Shown: one piece after another, positions 20,856 to 24,874 of the stretch | How the letters are laid out: every line of letters starts with the position of its first letter | Position numbering within the stretch: position 1 is the stretch's first letter | Program-made: the position numbers and the translations under genes | The notes under the pieces: model-generated | Told to the model about the DNA's origin: nothing | Databases searched by the model: none | What the model saw: only the letters and a program-made list of their open reading frames with translations | Origin: a virus | Reading direction: 5' to 3' (one strand) | Length of the DNA: 24,874 nucleotides | Virus record (IMG/VR): IMGVR_UViG_3300020186_000086 | Span: 1 to 24,874 of that record

Positions 20856-23216
20856 TTATTGAATCTTGTGAGTCAAAATCTTTACTAAGTTATTGGCGTG
20901 AGATATAGCTGCGTCGCTTTCGGTTCGACCCGTTTCAGCCATGAAGCGCATTTTGCTTTCCTCAATTTCACCCATTACAGACATCTCTTCAGCTTGTAAT
21001 TTTTGATGCTCAATCTCCAAATCAACCTTCATCTGTTGAGCCTTTAACGCCAACTCTTGCTTTTTAATATCAAGCGTATCTTGCTTAAATTTAGCTTCCA
21101 TCTGCATTTGCTGTTGTTGTAATTGCATAGCTTGTTGTTCAGGTGTAGGCCCACTTTGTTGCGGCATTTTGCCTGTCTTGCCAGCCTCAATAATCTCAGG
21201 CGATACGCGCGTTTTAAGACGATTTCGAATCTCAATGTTATTAGCCAGTGGCAGGTTGTCGGCATACAAGTCAGCTATTAAATTAAACGCGGTTGGGTCT
21301 GCTTGCAGCACTTCACGCAATGATTGCAAAGCCTCTTCTTTCTGACCTTCGTAAGATGGCCCAGGTTTAAGCCTAACCTCATACGTGCCTTTTCGTATAT
21401 CGTTTTCTATGCGCTCACCATACTCATCTTTCTGTGCGTTAATTGTAATATTCTTCATGCCTTCGTCAGGCGTCATTAAAGCCAGCACCCGTTCAGTATC
21501 ATAAACACGTGGAATCATTTCATTAACAATGGCGCCGCCTGCAGCAATAGCCCGATTAATCGAATTAAAGAAAACATAAGTGGTATAGCTGCCCTGCCTA
21601 GTTCGCGCGTTGATTGCTTTACCGCTGGCTTCGTCCCCGTTATTACCCATTCTTGCCGGGTAAAGCCCTGTCGACGTATATAAATCTTGGATCGCCAACT
21701 CGTATTGCGTGTGTAGAGATTGCGACAATTCCGGTGGTCTAACTTGCTCAGGCTTTGCGCCACTCACTGATTCATCGTAAGTAAGCATCCCTTGAGTCGC
21801 GTTTGGGTCACGCCAATTTCTTTGTGTATCAAGTCCGGCAACGTTCTTTTTGCTACCGATCCATTGGTCGTACCGGCTTATCTTTAAGATGTAAGCCGAT
21901 TGAGTCCGTAAATAATTGATGTAACGCTGCGTATCTTTAGCGTCAATAAAGAACGGCCTGCACACTTGTTTCCCAGATTTATTGTAGTAACTATTGTTAT
22001 CAACAAAAACTAAAGGTAACTGTTCGCTTGGGAATTCTGTTTTGTCTAGCTCGTAATCGCCGGCCATCTGATAATGTATAATTTTATGTCGCTTACTCGG
22101 TCGCTTGTCTTCAATGCGAACCATCTCGCCGTTATCGTAAAGCGTCATTAAAGATTCGTCTTCTTCCGCCATATCCATGCCAGGCATAGTTTCGGGTTGT
22201 GGCGTTGACACATCCATGCCGTTTTCCTGCGGTAAGATATCTTGATTGCCAGACATCCCGAAACCATTGCTACCTTGCGGCGGCATTGGCATACCTTGGC
22301 CACCCATTTCAGGCTGTTGCATTCCTTGCATTCCTTGCATTTCAGGCTGTTGCATACCGCCCATTAGCGATTGTTGCAAGTCCATTATCTGGTTTTTTAG
22401 ATTAGTAGCGCGCGAGCTTTCAATCAGCTCGTCCATTTCTTCTTGATTAAGTACGCTACCATTTGATAGCTTGTAAAGTGTATCTTTTTCATACTTGCGC
22501 ACAAAGTGATGAATGATAGCAATGGCATCGTCATCAGCCCAACTAAAAGGATCGTCACCAGAGCCGGAACTCGGCTCAACCGCTAAAGCCACCTCCTCTT
22601 TTGTCGCTGCAATTGCTTTTTTACCTATCTTTTCCTCTATATCTTTGCCGTAAACTTCACGAAACTTAACGCGCGACATACGCGACACATACCCACAAAC
22701 CGTGCCATCAGTTTTGTTAATTTCCTCAGCGCCCACATCCCAGTAGCAACGCGTTGCATCTTTAAAGTGTCTGTACACAATATCTAAATCAAAAGACTTT
22801 GAGTGCGTGTACTCTGTGTCAACCAGAAAAGCACCAAAACCGCCAATTGCCGCTTGACCCGCTGCTACTTGGTAAACCGTAGCCGTGTTATTGCTAAACA
22901 TGATGTCTTTTGTAATCAGCTCTCGAATGTGCGCTATGCTTTCGTCACAATTAGACATCGGCACGACTTGCAACTGGGGTGTATTTTGTTGTTGCTCACC
23001 CAGCAAGCTGTTAGACATGGTTGCAAGCTTATTAGACACAAGCGGCACTTTACGAAAAGTCTTAATCATTTCATCTTGCTCGTCATCAGTCCACTGCTGG
23101 CCTAAAACGAAGGTATGCATCTCATGATATTGATCGTTATTCTGTCTAAAGTAACCGCGCCATTTCTCAAAAGCTACCCGCGCCTGTTTTGCAACTTTTT
23201 CATTTAATCTAGGCAT
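20856..23216 (-). CDS. Portal protein, P22 type
   Basis: A 786-aa portal that forms the dodecameric channel through which terminase pumps DNA. The N-terminal region (ARVAFEKWRGYFRQNNDQYHE...FVLGQQWTDDE) and NKLATMSNSLLGEQQQN match the P22 portal family (725 aa in P22). Differences: residues about 284-350 are a Met/Gln/Gly/Pro-rich low-complexity insertion with tandem repeats, and the last 110 residues are a long Gln/Lys/Glu helix (PTPEQQAMQLQQQQMQMEA onward), like the C-terminal barrel of P22 portal that acts as a packing sensor. ATG 23216 follows AAGGA. Confidence 0.9.
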   Translation of the reverse strand: MPRLNEKVAKQARVAFEKWRGYFRQNNDQYHEMHTFVLGQQWTDDEQDEMIKTFRKVPLVSNKLATMSNSLLGEQQQNTPQLQVVPMSNCDESIAHIRELITKDIMFSNNTATVYQVAAGQAAIGGFGAFLVDTEYTHSKSFDLDIVYRHFKDATRCYWDVGAEEINKTDGTVCGYVSRMSRVKFREVYGKDIEEKIGKKAIAATKEEVALAVEPSSGSGDDPFSWADDDAIAIIHHFVRKYEKDTLYKLSNGSVLNQEEMDELIESSRATNLKNQIMDLQQSLMGGMQQPEMQGMQGMQQPEMGGQGMPMPPQGSNGFGMSGNQDILPQENGMDVSTPQPETMPGMDMAEEDESLMTLYDNGEMVRIEDKRPSKRHKIIHYQMAGDYELDKTEFPSEQLPLVFVDNNSYYNKSGKQVCRPFFIDAKDTQRYINYLRTQSAYILKISRYDQWIGSKKNVAGLDTQRNWRDPNATQGMLTYDESVSGAKPEQVRPPELSQSLHTQYELAIQDLYTSTGLYPARMGNNGDEASGKAINARTRQGSYTTYVFFNSINRAIAAGGAIVNEMIPRVYDTERVLALMTPDEGMKNITINAQKDEYGERIENDIRKGTYEVRLKPGPSYEGQKEEALQSLREVLQADPTAFNLIADLYADNLPLANNIEIRNRLKTRVSPEIIEAGKTGKMPQQSGPTPEQQAMQLQQQQMQMEAKFKQDTLDIKKQELALKAQQMKVDLEIEHQKLQAEEMSVMGEIEESKMRFMAETGRTESDAAISHANNLVKILTHKIQ
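22308..22355 (-). repeat. Direct repeats in the portal low-complexity insertion
   Basis: TTCAGGCTGTTGCAT occurs at 22308-22322 and 22341-22355, 33 bases apart, with shorter CCTTGCATT repeats between. They encode MQQPEM and MQGMQG units in frame. Confidence 0.8.
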
Positions 23217-23239
23217 TGCTATTCCTTTTTGTAGTTGCG

Positions 23240-24760
23240 TTAAACCAGCATACCGGCCGTTCTTTCTGATAGTTGATTGACCACAAAACCGCCTTCAGAT
23301 ACGTACTCACCACCATAAAATGTGAGCATTAATGCATCAGAAGTATCAGGCGAAAGTAGTCCGCGCTTTTTAGCGTCATCTTTACTTTCTATCTGCAGTC
23401 TGTCGCTCGAATCATATTTGTAGCCTAACCCGCATAAATCTGTTTGCAGCTCGTCGCTATCCGGAATTTCAACCGGCATCTCTTGTATAAACCAGTCTCG
23501 CATCCAATCCCAGAGCTCTGCGCGTAAGTTCTTATATTTGTCTGGTTCTGTTGCGCGTCTTGCAACGTTAACGCCCTCGACCATGTCATAGCCCAGTTCG
23601 TGTAGTCTATCAACAACGCCCGCACCAATTCCAATTGAATCGATACATACACGCTTTGGGTGCTCTTTGTCAATGAGTCGACGGATAATACCAACGAGCT
23701 CCATCGTGTCAATATTGTAGTGCGTATCAAGGCCAAACGCACGCCGGCCGCGTCGTCTTATGATAGCGGTTCTATCGTCACCTTTTCGCGCAGGATCGAT
23801 TCCTATAACCAAATTGCTCTTGCTATCAACTACGGTTTTGCGTGCCTTCTTGACGCTTTCAATTTGTATGAAAGTATCTGTAACCGATGATATAAACGCT
23901 TCATCATCAGTAAAAGGATATTCTTGCCGGAAGCGACGGCATTTCTGTTCATAATCGCCTTTGAAGTCTTGTAGCTTAATACGTCGCCAGTTCAAGTGAC
24001 CAGGCTTTAAGCCGTTATCGCCAAACTTTTCAAGCCATTCGCGCTCTTCATCTGTCGGGATAAAATCTGGATCATCTATGCAATATTCATCTTGCCAGTA
24101 CCACGGAACAAAGATAGCTTGGTATCGGCTCTTGCCATTCTTAGCTTCTTGCCAATCCATGTAAAAGTCATTATCAACACCGTTTGCTGTCGATTCTTTT
24201 ATGACTTCCGTATCGCTAATTTCAGCCACTGTTTGCATCAAGCCCATACTAATTCTTGCCGCGTCTTTATAAAAAGCATACTCGGATAGGTGCAAATATT
24301 GATTAGTCATTGAGCGGCCGATTTCAGCGCTTCCAGCTGTACCTACACGATAGCCTGAGCCTATTGAGTTGTACGTGAGCATATTGTCATTCTTTTTGTC
24401 GGGCTGGGCGAATAGGTCTCGGTCGATGTTTTCGCTGTAACGCTTGGTCATTTCAAAGATTGCGCGTGTAGCGTCAGATAGATGCGTCAAGATAAAAGCT
24501 TTCTTACCGCGCTTTGTTACAATCTTATGAAAGAACCTGGCCTGTACATAAGTTGACACTCCCTGTTGCCGACCTTTCAGGATTAAAGCGCGAACCTTGC
24601 CGGTTGCCTTGATTTGCGCCTCTAGCCTTTCATGGATGTACTGCTGTGCTCTGTTAAATTTAAACTTGCTTTCAGCGCCGGATTTATCATGAATAACTAG
24701 AAAGTTTTTAGCAAACAGCGGCAAGTCTTTTAAGATTCGAATTAGCTTGTCTTCAAGCAT
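23240..24760 (-). CDS. terL: Terminase large subunit
   Basis: A 506-aa packaging motor (P22 gp2 is 499 aa). The ATPase part has a divergent Walker A, LKGRQQGVST (61-70), Walker B YLHLSE (155-160) with the acidic pair replaced by S-E, and the coupling C-motif ESTANG (189-194). The C-terminal RNase H-like nuclease has its acidic residues at D322 (VIGIDPARKGDDRT), D374 (CIDSIGIGAG) and D475 (PDTSDAL). It pumps DNA through the portal and cuts the concatemer, probably by a headful mechanism as in P22 (inference). ATG 24760 follows AGGG. The small terminase subunit is not in the window unless encoded further right. Confidence 0.95.
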   Translation of the reverse strand: MLEDKLIRILKDLPLFAKNFLVIHDKSGAESKFKFNRAQQYIHERLEAQIKATGKVRALILKGRQQGVSTYVQARFFHKIVTKRGKKAFILTHLSDATRAIFEMTKRYSENIDRDLFAQPDKKNDNMLTYNSIGSGYRVGTAGSAEIGRSMTNQYLHLSEYAFYKDAARISMGLMQTVAEISDTEVIKESTANGVDNDFYMDWQEAKNGKSRYQAIFVPWYWQDEYCIDDPDFIPTDEEREWLEKFGDNGLKPGHLNWRRIKLQDFKGDYEQKCRRFRQEYPFTDDEAFISSVTDTFIQIESVKKARKTVVDSKSNLVIGIDPARKGDDRTAIIRRRGRRAFGLDTHYNIDTMELVGIIRRLIDKEHPKRVCIDSIGIGAGVVDRLHELGYDMVEGVNVARRATEPDKYKNLRAELWDWMRDWFIQEMPVEIPDSDELQTDLCGLGYKYDSSDRLQIESKDDAKKRGLLSPDTSDALMLTFYGGEYVSEGGFVVNQLSERTAGMLV

Positions 24761-24769
24761 GTGATAGCC

Positions 24770-24874
24770 CTAGCCATTGATAAACGCAAGTATCCCGCAG
24801 CCCAAACCGGCAACAAAAATGATTTTTATGTACAATATAAATAGCTCCGTGTTGTCAGTCCAGTTTATATTTTT
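24770..24874 (-). CDS. 3' end of a small membrane protein upstream of terminase (partial)
   Basis: A minus-strand frame enters from the right edge and ends with TAG 24770-24772. The visible 34 residues run from a polar NINWTDNTELF into a transmembrane stretch (IIFVAGLGCGILAF) and end ING. A TTG-started short version with GGAG upstream (start about 24832) would give a 21-aa hydrophobic peptide instead. The stop is ten bases before the terminase ATG and in the same frame. It is not a terminase small subunit by sequence; it could be a holin-like or other small membrane protein. Confidence 0.45.
   Translation of the reverse strand, partial: KNINWTDNTELFILYIKIIFVAGLGCGILAFING

Noticed and set aside
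1-24874. Genome-wide recoding of TAG as an amino acid
   Set aside because: Most genes are uninterrupted by TAG and several end with it; only one conserved gene has an internal TAG.

Overview
The window is part of a tailed bacteriophage (Caudoviricetes) genome with a P22-like, short-tailed (podovirus-type) morphogenesis module. It could be a free phage or a prophage; no integrase, attachment site or host gene is visible, so the host cannot be named. The P22-type capsid and portal genes, the T4-type lysozyme and the DUF551-like protein suggest a Gram-negative, probably gammaproteobacterial, host (inference). There is no rRNA, recognisable tRNA, CRISPR array or insertion sequence. No stretch longer than 300 bases lacks a gene; the three largest gaps (10217-10363, 18459-18642, 19576-19739) each carry promoter-like signals described below.

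Left arm, + strand, 1-2753: a tightly packed run of small accessory (probably early) genes whose starts overlap the preceding stops (ATGA/TGATG), so it is one polycistronic unit entering from outside the window. Three products end in a Cys/His pattern like a zinc knuckle, one carries a DUF551-like domain, and a tandem duplication has produced two 54-aa paralogues plus a decayed remnant.

Right part, - strand, 24874 down to 2750: the late operon read right to left. Order: end of a small membrane protein, large terminase, portal, scaffold, a small Acb2-like helical hairpin protein, a C5-cytosine DNA methyltransferase, P22-type coat protein, a 112-aa protein, a gp4-position adaptor, a gp10-like hub protein, a 99-aa protein in the tail-needle slot, and three proteins in the ejection-protein slot. 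A tail-fibre/receptor-binding block follows (10216 down to 4739), then small proteins, a Gly/Thr/Val-rich structural protein, a lysis segment (one or two small hydrophobic proteins and a GH24 endolysin) and a VRR-NUC nuclease whose stop overlaps the stop of the converging early unit at 2750-2753.

How it works together: terminase and portal package DNA into a scaffold-assembled coat shell; the gp4/gp10-like proteins close the portal; the three long proteins are probably ejected with DNA; the fibre block provides host recognition; the endolysin with a holin-like peptide ends the cycle. The most interesting part is the interruption between scaffold and coat: an Acb2-like candidate cyclic-nucleotide sponge (anti-CBASS) beside a DNA methyltransferase (anti-restriction) that seems to have its own promoter, which together look like a counter-defence cassette inside the head operon. 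Also notable are an in-frame amber codon in the main tail gene and a tiny + strand gene with its own promoter lying between two - strand late genes.
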